64,000 nt of DNA from CAVYOD01 sp963770045 (GCA_963770045.1 CAVYOD010000011.1:62001-126000), one strand, 5' to 3'. Positions 36,554 through 47,952 are shown, counted from the first letter of the stretch. The notes: generated by a model from the letters alone, not told the origin. Numbers and translations are program-made.

Positions 36554-36559
36554 TATAAT
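36554..36559 (+). promoter_or_regulatory. Possible -10 for LolA-like gene
   Basis: A perfect TATAAT 60 bases upstream of the GTG at 36621. A convincing -35 is not visible 17 bases before. A second TATAAT lies at 36412-36417. Confidence 0.3.
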
Positions 36560-36620
36560 GACAGTGCATCTGAATATTCGGCTCAGCTTTTCTAGAGGCG
36601 GTCATCATAGGAGGGACATC

Positions 36621-37349
36621 GTGAAAAGAAAATCCATGGCGGGCTTATTTTGCATTGGCCTCGTCGGACTTCTGATTGGCGCGGCTCATGCTCAGACGGC
36701 GGCTGAAATCCAGAAGAAGATGGTCGACGCCCAGGGCGGTCCGGAAGCCCTCAAGAGCGTTCAGGACTTGACCATCACCGGCTCCATAGACCTGGTCCAG
36801 CAGGGGGTGAGCGGCTCCCTGACGGTCTATAAAAAGGAACCGGATAAAAGACGCACCGACATAGAGGTCATGGGTATGACCATCACCCAATGCTATGACG
36901 GGAAAACAGCCTGGTGGACCAACCCCCAGACCGGAAACAAGGAAGTCGTATCCGGAGAGCAAGCCGAGGACCTGAAAAGACAGTCCATGCCGATCGGCGC
37001 CTCTCTGGATCCCGCCAAGTACGGCCTCTCCTACGTCTCCAAGGGAAAAGAGGCGCTCGAGGGCAAGGAATATCTTGTCCTGGAAGAAACCTATCCCGAC
37101 GGCCTCAAGGTCACGATCTACGTCGACCCGGAGACCTATCTCATCCACAAGTTGAAATCCAAGCTTCTCTCCGGAGGCGTCTCGTACGATTTTGAGCAGG
37201 TCTTGTCCGATTACAAAAAGGAGGGGTCCATGGCCATGGCCCACTCGATTGTCACCTACCAGAACGGCGCGGAATACTCAAAGATCACTTTCAAGGAATT
37301 CAAGATCAACGCAGGCATCGCCGATTCCATATTCGAGATGGGCAAATAG
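36621..37349 (+). CDS. LolA-like exported lipoprotein-sorting family protein
   Basis: A 242-residue protein starting at GTG 36621 behind AGGAGGG. Signal peptide MAGLFCIGLVGLLIGAAHAQ ends at AQT. The rest has the outer-membrane lipoprotein-sorting (LolA/LolB-like) fold pattern: AQGGPEALKSVQDLTITGSI, YKKEPDKRRTDIEVMG, YDGKTAWWTNPQTG, and terminal ITFKEFKINAGI. This subfamily is common in Acidobacteria-like genomes; a function beyond lipid or lipoprotein binding is not known. Confidence 0.85.
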   Translation: MKRKSMAGLFCIGLVGLLIGAAHAQTAAEIQKKMVDAQGGPEALKSVQDLTITGSIDLVQQGVSGSLTVYKKEPDKRRTDIEVMGMTITQCYDGKTAWWTNPQTGNKEVVSGEQAEDLKRQSMPIGASLDPAKYGLSYVSKGKEALEGKEYLVLEETYPDGLKVTIYVDPETYLIHKLKSKLLSGGVSYDFEQVLSDYKKEGSMAMAHSIVTYQNGAEYSKITFKEFKINAGIADSIFEMGK

Positions 37350-37388
37350 AGTTCTCCCATTTCTTAGGCTGATCGATAAGGAGTTAAG

Positions 37389-39065
37389 TTGTTAATCAGA
37401 GCTAAGTCCATCCTCCACGTCTCTGCCCTGGCGATTCTCTCTGTAACCTTGAGTTGTGAGCAAAAAGCTCCCGCAGCAAAAGCTGATCTTGTCGTATGGA
37501 ATGGAAATATCGTCACGATGAGTCAAGAACTCCCCCGGGCCCAAGCCGTGGCCATAGCCGGAAACCGTATCCTTCGTGTGGGCAGCGATAGAGAAGTTAT
37601 GCCTCTTGTCGGAGATAAGACAAAAGTCATCGACCTGGAACAGAAGCTGGTTATCCCGGGTCTGATCGACGCGCACGTTCATCCTTTTGGTGCCGGCCGC
37701 GCTCTGACCATTCTTGATTTGAAAGGGCTCAATAAAGAGCAGATCCTGGAAAAAGTGGCCCAAAGAGCCAAGGAAACGAAGAAAGGGGAATGGATTGAGG
37801 CGGAGGGATGGGATCAGGGATTCTGGAAGGAAAAGGAGTTCCCAACTCGACATGAATTGGATGCCGTAGCGCCGGATAATCCGGTGTCCCTGACTCGAAT
37901 AGATGGCCACTCAGGCTGGTACAACAGCCAAGCTTTTCGCCTGTCTCACATTGATAAGAAGACCAAGGATCCTGAAGGCGGCCGAATCTTGCGAGATGCC
38001 CGCGGAGAGCCTTCCGGGATGCTCATTGATGAAGCTATGGCCCTCATCGAAAAAGAACGGTCTGGCGATGAACTGGAGCGCAAGGAGAACTATATCAAGC
38101 TGGCCATGGAACAATATAGGAAATGGGGGATTACCGGAATCCACGACGCCGGCGCGGACGAAGAGTCTTTGCGGGTTTATGAGAAGCTCAGGCAAAAAGG
38201 TGAACTCACGGTTCGAGTCTATGCCATGGTCAGCGCACGCGGTCCCGCTTTTGCGGAGGCTCTGAGCCAAGGGCCTCGGATTGATAATTTTCTTACGGCC
38301 AGAAGCATCAAGATTCTCATTGACGGGGCGCTCGGTTCTCGAGGCGCTTTGCTCTTTGAGCCCTATTCCGATTCACCCGACACGTCCGGCCTGCAGATGA
38401 TGAAGGAAGAGGAGGCTTATTCCATCATCAAGAGATCGATAGAAAAGGGATTTCAGGTCTGCACTCATGCGATCGGAGATAAGGCGGTCCACATGATGTT
38501 GAACCTGTACCAACGAGCTCTGAAAGAAAGCCCCATTCAAAATCATCGATTCAGGATCGAACATGCCTCCGTGATCGCGCCGGAGGATTTGCCGAGGTTC
38601 AAAGAGCTCAATGTCATAGCCTCCATGCAGCCCATCTTTGTTGGGGAGTATGGGCGTTGGTCTGAAGACCGCTTGGGACCGAAGAGGGTCCAGGGCGTTC
38701 TTATTCTCAGACAACTGCTGGATGCCGGGGTGAGGATAGCCGGGGGAACAGATTGCCCGGATTCTGATGACGGAAACCCACTGACCAATTTTTATGCCGC
38801 GGTCACCAGGAAGAGCCCCTATGGCGTGCCCGAAGAATGGTACGGCCGGCAGAAAATTACAAGGGAAGAGGCTTTGCGAATGCTGACTCTTGACGCCGCA
38901 TACGCCGCTTTTGAAGAAAATATCAAAGGGAGTCTCGAAGCCGGCAAGCTGGCTGATCTGGTTGTGTTGAGTCAGGACATAATGAAGATTGATGAGAAAG
39001 AAATACTGAAGACCGAAGTCTTGACGACGATTTTGGATGGGAAGATTATTTACAGCAAAACCTAG
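37389..39065 (+). CDS. Lipoprotein amidohydrolase (YtcJ-like)
   Basis: A 558-residue metal-dependent hydrolase. The TTG at 37389 is preceded by AAGGAGTTAA, and a lipobox (LSVTLSC, Cys23) follows a short hydrophobic stretch, so it is probably an outer-surface or periplasmic lipoprotein. The amidohydrolase core has DAHVHPFG, DGALGSRGALLFEPY, CTHAIGDKAV, HASVI and GTDCPDSDDGNPL, typical of the YtcJ/amidohydrolase_3 family. The substrate is unknown. Confidence 0.9.
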   Translation: MLIRAKSILHVSALAILSVTLSCEQKAPAAKADLVVWNGNIVTMSQELPRAQAVAIAGNRILRVGSDREVMPLVGDKTKVIDLEQKLVIPGLIDAHVHPFGAGRALTILDLKGLNKEQILEKVAQRAKETKKGEWIEAEGWDQGFWKEKEFPTRHELDAVAPDNPVSLTRIDGHSGWYNSQAFRLSHIDKKTKDPEGGRILRDARGEPSGMLIDEAMALIEKERSGDELERKENYIKLAMEQYRKWGITGIHDAGADEESLRVYEKLRQKGELTVRVYAMVSARGPAFAEALSQGPRIDNFLTARSIKILIDGALGSRGALLFEPYSDSPDTSGLQMMKEEEAYSIIKRSIEKGFQVCTHAIGDKAVHMMLNLYQRALKESPIQNHRFRIEHASVIAPEDLPRFKELNVIASMQPIFVGEYGRWSEDRLGPKRVQGVLILRQLLDAGVRIAGGTDCPDSDDGNPLTNFYAAVTRKSPYGVPEEWYGRQKITREEALRMLTLDAAYAAFEENIKGSLEAGKLADLVVLSQDIMKIDEKEILKTEVLTTILDGKIIYSKT

Positions 39066-39095
39066 ATTGCCCAAGTCTTGCCGAAATGCACCACT

Positions 39096-39764
39096 CTATT
39101 TTCGTTTAATACTGATCGATATTCCGCTTCCGCTCGATTCGTCAATCGTCGTTTCCAGGTCGGGCAGACTCCTGACATAATTTAAAAATTCTCTGATCCC
39201 GCTCATGGACCCGATATTCCTCACATTGTGCGCCGTGAAACAGCCGCCGACCTCGAGTCTCGGGAGAACGGCCTTGAGATAATTCGTGTACCACTCCTTG
39301 TCGGCGTCGACGAAGACAAAATCAAAAGGCCCCTCGAGCTTCGGGACCAGATCATGGGCATCACCCAGCCGTGCGTCCACGTAATCGGCCAACCCGGCCT
39401 TTCTGAAATTCTCGACCGCCTGATCATGGCGTTCCTTATCTATTTCGATCGTGATCAGTTTCCCTCCGGTCTTGCTCAGTGCCCAGGCGATCCATGTCCC
39501 CGAATGGCCGGTCGAAGTCCCGATTTCCAGAGCTTTTTTGTAGCCGTGTTTGATGATGAGGTTGTACAGCACCCGGCCGTCCTCTGCCGGAATGTTCATA
39601 TCGTGCCACTTGCCTCTTTGGCTCTCGAGGAAACTCCTGACTTTCTGATCGATGTCCTGGTCGGCTCTCGACCCGGGCCCAAAACCAGTCTGCACGGCCG
39701 TTAATCCGAGGCTGAGGACAGAGACGATCAGGCCTCCGAAAAAGGAATCCCGCGGAATTTTCAT
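39096..39764 (-). CDS. Membrane-anchored class I O-methyltransferase-like protein
   Basis: A 222-residue protein. I start at ATG 39764; an earlier ATG at 39797 would add 11 charged residues. A hydrophobic N-terminal stretch (FFGGLIVSVLSLGLTAV) suggests an uncleaved anchor or signal. The SAM-binding core is clear: ALEIGTSTGHSGTWIAWAL, LITIEIDKERH, and GPFDFVFVDADKEWYTNYL, as in caffeoyl-CoA-type O-methyltransferases. Location on the far side of a membrane would be odd for a SAM enzyme. Confidence 0.85.
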   Translation of the reverse strand: MKIPRDSFFGGLIVSVLSLGLTAVQTGFGPGSRADQDIDQKVRSFLESQRGKWHDMNIPAEDGRVLYNLIIKHGYKKALEIGTSTGHSGTWIAWALSKTGGKLITIEIDKERHDQAVENFRKAGLADYVDARLGDAHDLVPKLEGPFDFVFVDADKEWYTNYLKAVLPRLEVGGCFTAHNVRNIGSMSGIREFLNYVRSLPDLETTIDESSGSGISISIKRK

Positions 39765-39873
39765 ATTTTTTATCTCGTCTTTATATTTTAGCCTCAAATG
39801 GCCTCAGCTCCAAGCCTCTGGGTGGGCCTAGAACTTTTTTCGTAAGAAAACCGTATCCAATAATGAGATCATA

Positions 39874-42040
39874 TTGAAAAGATCCTGCCTTTTATTTGCT
39901 TTGCTGACCATGCTGACCTTCTCTGCCCGCCTCTCTGCTATTTCTCCTCCCTCCGCCGCGCTGGAAGTTCCCAAGGCGGTGACGGCGCCCGTCATCGACG
40001 GGAAGCTCGATGATCCGGCCTGGGAAACTGCTCTCAAGCTGACAGATTTCAGGACCTTCAAGCCGGATTTTGGCAAAGATCCCTCCCAAATCACCGAAGC
40101 CTATCTGCTTTGCAATGCCGAAAATCTCTATTTTGCCATCCGGGCGCATGACAAATCCCCTGAGAAGATCAAGGCCTCGATCTCGAAGCGGGACGGCATG
40201 TTCCAGGATGACTATATCTGCATCCTAATCGACGCTTTCAATAACCGTCAGGAAGCCTACGGCTTCTTCGTCAACCCACTCGGGGTCCAAGGCGACGGCG
40301 TCATGAATGCCTCCGGAAGCCTGGAGGCCAACTTCGACACGGTTTGGTACAGCAAAGGGCAAATTGATGACCGGGGCTTCAGCGTGGAAGTCCAGATCCC
40401 TCTGAAGAGCATCCGTTTCCCCAGCAAGAAGACCGTGACGATGGGCATGGTCATCATTAGACAGCAGGTTCGAACTTCCGAATCGTCCAGCTATCCCGCC
40501 CTTCATCCTGAACAGGGAGGCATTCTCCTGCAAACCCAACCGGTCTCCCTTACCGGGCTAAAATACAAACGCGTGGTCGAACTTCTCCCGGCTTTGACCC
40601 ACAGCCAGCGATACGGGCAGGACGCCGGGACTCTGCGCAGAAACGAAAACAAGAGCGATCTCAGTCTGACGGCCAAATTCGGCTTGACCTCCGACATCAC
40701 CGTGGACGGAACCTACAATCCGGACTTCAGCCAGGTCGAGGCCGACGCCGGCCAAGTTGACTTCAACTTGCGATATGCTCTTTATTACCCGGAGAAACGC
40801 CCCTTCTTTCTCGAGAACAACGAGATATTCCAGTTTGCGGGTGCGATCCAAGATACTCCTCTTGTCTCCATTGTGTACACTCGGACAATCGTCGATCCCG
40901 CCTTCGGCTTCAAGGTGACGGGAAAGCTCGGTCCGAAAAACATGATCGCCGCCATCTATTCCAGAGATGACATCCCCTACAGCGCGGTTGACACCCATCC
41001 CGATTTTTCCATCCTTCGTTTCAAACACGGGCTCGCGGGTGATTCCTACGTCGGGGGATTTTATACCGCGTAAGAGCCAAAGCCGAGGTTCCAACCGTGT
41101 CGCCGGGTCGGACGGCCGCATCCGGCTCTCCGCCGCATCAGTCGCGGAGTATCATCTGTTTGGCTCGTTCACGAGGCCGCCAGGGCCCGGCACGACCCTG
41201 AACGGTTACGCCGCTGCCCTCAAATATTCCTATGATACTCGGACGGTTCACCTCGAGACTAGTTATCAGGAAATCTCCAAGAACTTCGAGGTGGACACGG
41301 GCTTCTTGACCCGGACCGGTCTGAGAAGCCTGAACCTGTTTTCCATGTACACGTTCTATCCCAAATCCAGCTTCTTCCAGAAGATCGAGCCCTTTTACTG
41401 GAGCCAACACAAATATGACACATTTTTCAACATGTATGAGACGCTCAACCTCTTTACGATCCGGTTTAATCTGCCGAGGAGCAGCGAATTCCGCCTCGAC
41501 GGCCTCCTGGCGAACGAGGTTTACCTGGGGAGGAGATTTAATCGCAGCGCTTATGGGTTCCAGGGCTTTACCCAGCTCACCAAGCAAATCTATCTGAACT
41601 GTCTTTTCCGGCGCGGAGGAGAGATTTTCTACGATCCCGCCAGCCCTTTTCAGGGCTATGGCAACACCGGCAGTCTTGCGGTGGATTACCAGGCAACCGA
41701 AAAGTTCGATTTTCTCCTCAGCCTCGTCTATAACGACTTCTATCGTGAATCCGACAAAGCGAGGATCTACAGCTACGCCATCATCCGGAGCCGGAACACG
41801 TATCAGCTCAATAAGTATTTGTTTTTGCGGGCCATTTTTGAATACAACGATTTTCGCAAGAGAATGACCGTGGACACGCTGGCTTCGTTTACTTATATCC
41901 CGGGAACGGTCATGCACATCGGCTATGGGTCGGCCTTCGAACAACTGGCTTGGAACGGCAACGAGTATGTGAGCAGCCGCCGGTTCTTGGAGACACAGCG
42001 CGGTTTCTTTTTCAAAGTGTCGTATCTCTGGCGTCTTTAG
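39874..42040 (+). CDS. DUF5916 protein with CBM9-like N-terminus (one frameshift)
   Basis: An exported protein (MLTFSARLSA signal) whose N-terminal half is a CBM9-type beta sandwich (APVIDGKLDDPAWETALK, DDYICILIDAFNNRQEAYGF). The following DUF5916 region forms an outer-membrane-like barrel (PDFSQVEADAGQVDFNLRY, YPEKRPFFLEN). The first frame stops at 41073 (GGFYTA); near 41070-41080 the frame changes, and SNRVAGSDGRIRLSA through FKVSYLWRL continues to 42040. Total about 720 residues as in the family. The start is unusual: TTG 39874 (TTGAAAAGATCC) unless the true start lies further upstream. Function unknown; likely surface polymer binding. Confidence 0.85.
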
Positions 42041-42066
42041 CCGCAAGAGCCAAGTCGCCGGCCGTT

Positions 42067-44951
42067 CTATTTCTTCTCCTTCTTCTCCCTTTCTTCCATT
42101 CTCTTTCTTCTGGCTTCCTCGACGGCCCTGATTTTCGCGAGATAGTCTTCGATTCCCTTTCCGGTTGCAAGCTCGGCGTCGATCAGTCCATATCCATGCC
42201 GAAGAGCATAACTCTTTGATCCAAGAGCATGAGGATCGGCCGAGCTCGCCAAGATCTCATAAATCGCCTGATAATACTGACCGGGGAGATGGTCCTTCGT
42301 CTTGGGCATCCTCTCGCCCATGAGAGCCACAAGGGCGCCTGTCGCCGCGGCTGCTGCGGAGTTGATTAAAGAAGGCTCGCCGCCAAGGATGGCCGGGGCA
42401 GCGAAATCAATTTTCCTCTGGGGAAGGGATTTTTCCCAAACCGAGGTTTTTCCTGACGGTTCGGGGACGGCCGCCACAAGCGCAACTGTCGAATTGTAGG
42501 CGGCTGGATAAACTGCCTGACCGGCCGAACCCGCATCCAGAGAGTCTCCCGACGGTGCGCAAATGACAACATTCTGTTCATGAGCAAACTGGCAGGCCTC
42601 ACGAAGGAACCCGAAGTCGGAGACGAAGCCGGCATCCGCGACAATGACGTCTGCTCCCTCGGCAAGCGCTTTATAAATGGCCTGGGCGACCTGCATCGCC
42701 GGCCAATAAGGATAGGGCTGTTCACGATCACAGGCTATCTTAAGAATCAGGATTTCCGATTCTGGGGCGAAAGTGGATACGATGCTCGCCAAGATCGTTC
42801 CCCTCCCGCGTTCATCGCTCGGAAGGATTTTTTCTTCTGTCCAAGGGGCGCCAACTCTGTTGACGAGGCAAAAGCTCTTTTCCCGATCCAGCCGCGCCTT
42901 GGCCACGAGCGGATGATCGAAATCGGCGCCGGAACTCACAATTGCGACCCTCCTGTCTTTTCCCTTCGCGGTCACCTGGGCCGAATCAAACTTAGAAACC
43001 TTGAGTCCCCAGGACGCACCGAGTAACTTGCCCTCTCGCTTGGGTGGCTCATCCCCAGGCAGGTACCCGAATGACTCCAGAACCAGCTCGAGGCGGGTTT
43101 TTTGGGAGTTTCGTGGAAGACGAACGAGCGCCTCGGTTCTTTGATCCTCGGCGAAGAGGCTCCGGACAAAATGGTCGGCTCCTTCCCGGCAGAGGCTCAG
43201 GAATAGGGTCTCGAATTTATCTCCTCGCTCGCCGCTGCCGGCGTGAGATTCGAAAGCTGGAAACAAGATGTTGATGATGTTTTCATAAAGATGAGGCAAG
43301 TCTTTTTCCGCATTCAGGATCCTTTCCCGGTCGGCGGGAATGAGTTCGAAGCTTCTCTGGTCCGTCGCCAGGTCGTATTTCAATCTCTCATAAAAGGCCT
43401 TTCTCCCATCGTCATACAACTTGTCCGGTGCGGGGCCGGATGGTTGAGGCCGGGCGACCCAGTCCCGTCGCTTACGCTCCATCCGCCTCGCCGCCACGAC
43501 CGTTTTCTCGGCATCCGCGAGACCGAAACCGCACTGCGGTGAAAATCCCTCGTTGCCTAAAATCCGAGGATTCGCATTTTCCGTGATCAGCTTTCTTATT
43601 GAGGCGGCGTACTCTCCGGGTTTCTCGGTCCCGAGCCGAGGATACTGGGAGATCGCCAGGGCAGCGAGCGAGGAAATGACGGGGATGGCCGCCGAAATGC
43701 TCGGGATATAGGTGTCCTTCTCGCCGATATAGGTTGGAAAGGCGCCGAACACACCGTTCGGGCCGGCGATCGTCGTCGAATCGTCGGGCGCGCAGATGTC
43801 CCAATAGCCGAGCGTTCCGTCGGCCCGCTTCTCGATCGCGGTCACAGAAACAACCGTCCCGTACTGACCGGGGAAATTGAGGTTCTGGCCCCGGCGCAGG
43901 ACGTGGTGGTAGAGATTGCCGCTCACCAGGACCCGGTTGTTCCGCTCGGCGTATTCGACCGCCTCCTTGAGATAATCGAGCTCCAGCGAGACTCCCGATG
44001 CGCTCAGGCTGATGACATCATTTCCGTCATGCACGGCCTTGTAGATGGCCGCGGCGACGATGTATTGAAGGAGAGACTGGTAGGGCGGGTCATTCTGCGT
44101 ATCTCCGTCGCCGAACTTGTACATCGTTATTTGCGCTTCGGGAGCATAACAGGCGACGACTGAACTGATGAGCGTCCCATGAGATCCCCAGTCGATCGTC
44201 GTCACGTCTGAAGCCCAAGGTTTTCCTTCTCTTCCGACGAGGCTGAAATGGCGGCCCCATTTTGTGTTCTTGAAGATGGAGTGGCTTTCATCGATTCCCG
44301 TGTCCAGGACCGCGATCTTGGCGCCTGCGCCCTTGGTCATCTTATGAGCTTCGCGGAACCTGGCCGCGTCGAGCCCCCACTGCCTCTCAAACTCGGGGCT
44401 CACAGGGTTGGCGAACATTTTCCTCTGGGGAATGTCGAGCTTGGCCTGGTAACCGATGGAGCGAATGACGAGGTCGACCGCATCAAGTCCCTTGTAGGAC
44501 AGGGACAGAGCTTCTGACGTATTCCGTTTGGGCGTCAGTTTTGAAGAAACAATCCACAAATGCCTGCCCCGCAAACCGGACGAGATCGAGGTACATTCGC
44601 CTAAAAACGGTCCTTCGAATCAAAATCTCCTTTCTCCAGGAGGGCGGTGAAAACCGGCTCATCTTTTTGATAAAAAACGTTGATCAAGAGCTCAAAGAGT
44701 CTAGGATACCGGCTCTGCGCATCTTGAATCTTCTCGATCTCCCCGGTCGTGAGTCTCTCCCTTTGCGGATGAAGCTTGATGCCCTGGCTCAGGGTCTGGT
44801 AAAAAAGCTGTCTCGCCTCTCCATGGAGCCTGTCCAGCCAACCCACGCCGTTGGTCTTCTGGCGGCACCCCGCCTGAATCCAAAGGCAGGCCAGGATGAG
44901 CGTGACGAGGGCCCCCCATCCGAGCCGGCAAGATAATATTTTCTTCTTCAT
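42067..44951 (-). CDS. Double subtilase-domain lipoprotein, second domain degenerate (two frameshifts)
   Basis: Starts at ATG 44951 with a lipoprotein signal (ILACLWIQAGC). The N-terminal helical region (GEARQLFYQTLSQ) is shared with the neighbouring genes. Frame breaks lie at the A run 44602-44606 and at 44486-44520; from there it is open to 42067. Subtilase domain 1 keeps Asp (AVLDTGID), His (DWGSHGTLIS), oxyanion Asn (VSGNLY) and Ser (SISAAIP). Then a second helical region and a second subtilase-like domain follow, in which Asp is Ser (IVSSGADFDHP), His is Arg (GRGTILAS) and the oxyanion Asn is lost. The C-terminus is a charged coil (EEREKKEKK). Domain 1 resembles the gene at 46.5 kb and domain 2 the gene at 45 kb. 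Confidence 0.9.
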
Positions 44952-44979
44952 TCTATTCTCCTCGAATGAAAATGGGCCT

Positions 44980-46469
44980 TCATTTTTTCTTGTTTTTGAG
45001 GGCCTGCTTTCGATCCTTTTCGGCCTCCTTCTCCCGTTCGGCCATTCTTTTCTGATAGTTCGCCTCGACCGTATTCATTTTCTTGATGTAAGTCTGGAGC
45101 CCCGGCCCCAGGGCACTCGCGGCGTTGATCAAGCCGTAGCCGGTTCTGGCATCATAACTCTTGAATCCGAAAGCCTGAGGGTCAGCCGATTTTGCCAGGA
45201 TTTCCATGATCCTCTGGACGTATTGCCCCTGGAGATCGCGTTCGGTCCTGGGAAGGGCTGCCGCGATAAGCGCAGCCAGGCCGGCACAGGTCGCGGCGGC
45301 AAAGGCGTGAGAGTGAGCGCGGGCAAAGGAAGCGGGCGCAGCGACCAAGGTGTGGTGCGACGGCGCGGATTCTTCCCATAAGGTGGGGGAGCCTTGGGGC
45401 GAGGTGACGGCGCCGGCGACAGCGATGGCCGAGGTATAGTGCGCTGGAAAAGCCGATCCGACCTCTGGATTGTCCGAGACCAGGTCGTTGTTGGGCGCGA
45501 CGATGATGACATTCCGTTCATAGGCAAACTGACAGGCTTGCTTGAGAAAGGCGAAATTATTTCCGAGGCTCACTCCAGTGACAATGACATCGTTCTTATC
45601 TTCGGTTGCTTTGCGGATCGCCTGGGAAAGCTCCATGGCCTGCCAATACGGGAAGGGACACGGAGAGGCAAAGATCTTGTAGACGCGGATCTGCGCCTCG
45701 GGAGCACATCTCGAAGCCAGCGCAATCATCAGAGTCCCGCGGCCCATCTCATCCCGGACATCCGGCCCCGCGGCTTTCCAGGGCGCTTCCGTCCGGTTGA
45801 GCAAGCAATAATCAAAATCATGCTCGACCTGAACGTTTTTGGCCAACTCGGATTGGGGATCAAACCCAGAATCGATAACGGCGACTTTGATCCCTCTGGC
45901 TTTTGAAACCTTTTGAGCCTCCTCGAAGCGGGCGACGCGGAACGGCCAGGAGTCATCCCGGAACTCGGCGCCGGGAGTGAAAGACACATCTTTTTTTAGA
46001 CCGGACGGCGAATCACTCCTGCCAAGAGAGAGAAGGATGCATTGGAGGCGGTCAAGCCCAACAAAAGACCCCTGCTCCAAGAGCTCATGATGACGCGGGT
46101 CCTCGAGAAAAAGCGACTCGACAAACATTCTCGCCGTCTGCCGCACGAGCTCGAGGTATTTGTCCCGAAAGGGACTGAGCTCTTTTTCTCCGGGATAAAC
46201 GATGTTCATCAAATTCTCATAAAGCCCCGCGATCTTGGTTTCCGCTTCCTCCATCCTGGCCAGACTCGAAGTGAGGAGAAGATATTTTTGAGGCTGAAGG
46301 CCGCAGGCGAGCCGCAGCTCTTTGTAGAACGCAGCCCGACCTTCCTGAAAAACGGCATCCAACTCAGCCGGCCCGGCCTGAATCGTGCAATCGGGCGACA
46401 CTCGGGTTCAGCATAAAAGCGAGAAACGCAAGAGCCAAGAAGAGCACCCTACGAAGTCCGGTTCTTCAT
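44980..46469 (-). CDS. Degenerate subtilase-like exported protein
   Basis: The main frame opens at GTG 46401 (473 residues), but ATG 46469 behind GAGGGGACG and a signal-like stretch (RRVLFLALAFLAFMLNPSVA) lie just upstream in another frame, so the true N-terminus is probably lost to one or two indels. The helical region (FQEGRAAFYKELR) is followed by one subtilase domain. The catalytic Asp is kept (AVIDSGFD, 177) but the His is Arg (EMGRGTL, 221), and the serine region (HSHAFAAATCAGLAAL) is atypical. Oxyanion Asn is present (APNNDL). Hence probably not a protease. C-terminus is highly charged. Adjacent genes encode an active form and a fusion of both types. Confidence 0.85.
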
Positions 46470-46494
46470 CGTCCCCTCCTCGTCCCTTTTTGGC

Positions 46495-47952
46495 TCAGAC
46501 GCGCTTTCTCAGCTCCAGGGCGGCCCGGACTGTCTTCTCGGCGTTGATCAAACCGTAGCCGCAATCCGGTGAAAATCCCTGGAATCCCACCGCCTCGGGG
46601 TCGGCGTTCTCGATCAGGAGTTTCTTGAGGGCTCTATAATATTCGCCGGGTTCTTCTGATCCGAGCCGGGGATAAACTGAGACAACAAGGGCTGCCAGGG
46701 AGGCCGCAATTGGCGTGGCGCAAGAAATGCCGGGAGCATAAGCGTCCTTTTCCGCCGAATATGTCGGGAAGGCGACAAAAGGAGCCGCCGGCGCGCCCAC
46801 GGTCGTGGCAAAATCAGGTGAAGCGATTTCCCAGTAACCATATTTTCCCTCAGCCAGCCTGTCGATTCCGGTGACCGAGATCGTCGTCTCAAACTGGCCC
46901 GGAAAGTTGTCGTTCTCTCCGAGATAGCGGCCCAAATAATAGGGATTGCCCGTAACAATCATGACATTATTGTCATAGGCATACTGACACGCTTCCCTCA
47001 GGTAATCATCGTCAAAAAATCCTCCGGCGCTGATGTTGATGACGTCGTTCCCCTCATGGACGGCCTTGTAAATGGCCGCCCCCATGAAATCGCCCGCCAG
47101 GAGCGGATAGGGTGGATTGTTCATCGTGTCGGCATCCATGGTCCGGTAGACGGTGATCCGGGCTTCGGGGGCATACGTGGCCACGATGGAGCTCACCAGG
47201 GTGCCGTGCCATCCCCAGTCCACCATCGGGGCTTCTCCTTCCCAGGGGGGGCCGTAGCGGCCGACAAAATTGAAATGTTTTCCCAGGTCCGTCTGAGCGA
47301 AAACTGGATGACTCGGATCGATGCCTGAATCTATCACCGCGACACGAGCTCCTTTCCCCTTGGTCAGGGCGAATGCCGTCCGGAATTTGGCGGCGTCAAG
47401 CCCCCATTGTTTCTGGAATTCAGGACTCAGGGTGCGAGTCTTCTTCTGAATTGGGAGGTGAATGTCGGCCCAATAGCCCGCCGACATAACGACGATCTCC
47501 ACCGTGTCCTTACCTTTGAATTGGCTCAAGAGATTCCTGAAATGCTCCATATTATGGCCGGGAACCTGAAAGCAGCGGACAAAGCGTCCGGCGGCAAACC
47601 GCGAGAGCTCCAGGTAGCGTTGACCAAGACTGTCTCTGGACTGAATGCTCCCATCTTCCATGAGCGACCGAAGCGCGGGTTCCTCCTTGGCGAAATAGTA
47701 GTTGATCAAGATTCCGTAAAGATTCGGGTAGAGTGTTTCGATCTGGGCGATTTTCCGGAGCTCCTCATCGTTGAGCTGATAAGAGCCCGGATGATTCGTG
47801 ATCTCGCTCCTGATCGTCGAGTAAAAGACCTCCTTTCCCTGGGCAAACAGGTCGGCTGGTCCCGATTGCGGCCCGGCCCCCGCCCTTGTGGACAACGCGA
47901 GGACCAAAAGTACCCAGAAAAGATGGTTGAGCCGGGGAGCCTTGGTTTTCAT
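46495..47952 (-). CDS. Exported subtilase-family serine peptidase (S8)
   Basis: A 485-residue protein starting at ATG 47952 behind GGAGAGG; an earlier in-frame ATG would add residues before the signal. Signal peptide (NHLFWVLLVLALSTRAGAG). A helical N-terminal region (FAQGKEVFYSTIRSEI) leads to an S8 domain with all catalytic residues: Asp208 (AVIDSGIDPSHP), His249 (DWGWHGTLVSS), oxyanion Asn336 (VTGNPYY) and Ser410 (PGISCATPIA). No propeptide-type I9 domain is seen; the N-terminal region may take its place. First gene of a three-gene run transcribed towards lower coordinates. Confidence 0.93.
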   Translation of the reverse strand: MKTKAPRLNHLFWVLLVLALSTRAGAGPQSGPADLFAQGKEVFYSTIRSEITNHPGSYQLNDEELRKIAQIETLYPNLYGILINYYFAKEEPALRSLMEDGSIQSRDSLGQRYLELSRFAAGRFVRCFQVPGHNMEHFRNLLSQFKGKDTVEIVVMSAGYWADIHLPIQKKTRTLSPEFQKQWGLDAAKFRTAFALTKGKGARVAVIDSGIDPSHPVFAQTDLGKHFNFVGRYGPPWEGEAPMVDWGWHGTLVSSIVATYAPEARITVYRTMDADTMNNPPYPLLAGDFMGAAIYKAVHEGNDVINISAGGFFDDDYLREACQYAYDNNVMIVTGNPYYLGRYLGENDNFPGQFETTISVTGIDRLAEGKYGYWEIASPDFATTVGAPAAPFVAFPTYSAEKDAYAPGISCATPIAASLAALVVSVYPRLGSEEPGEYYRALKKLLIENADPEAVGFQGFSPDCGYGLINAEKTVRAALELRKRV

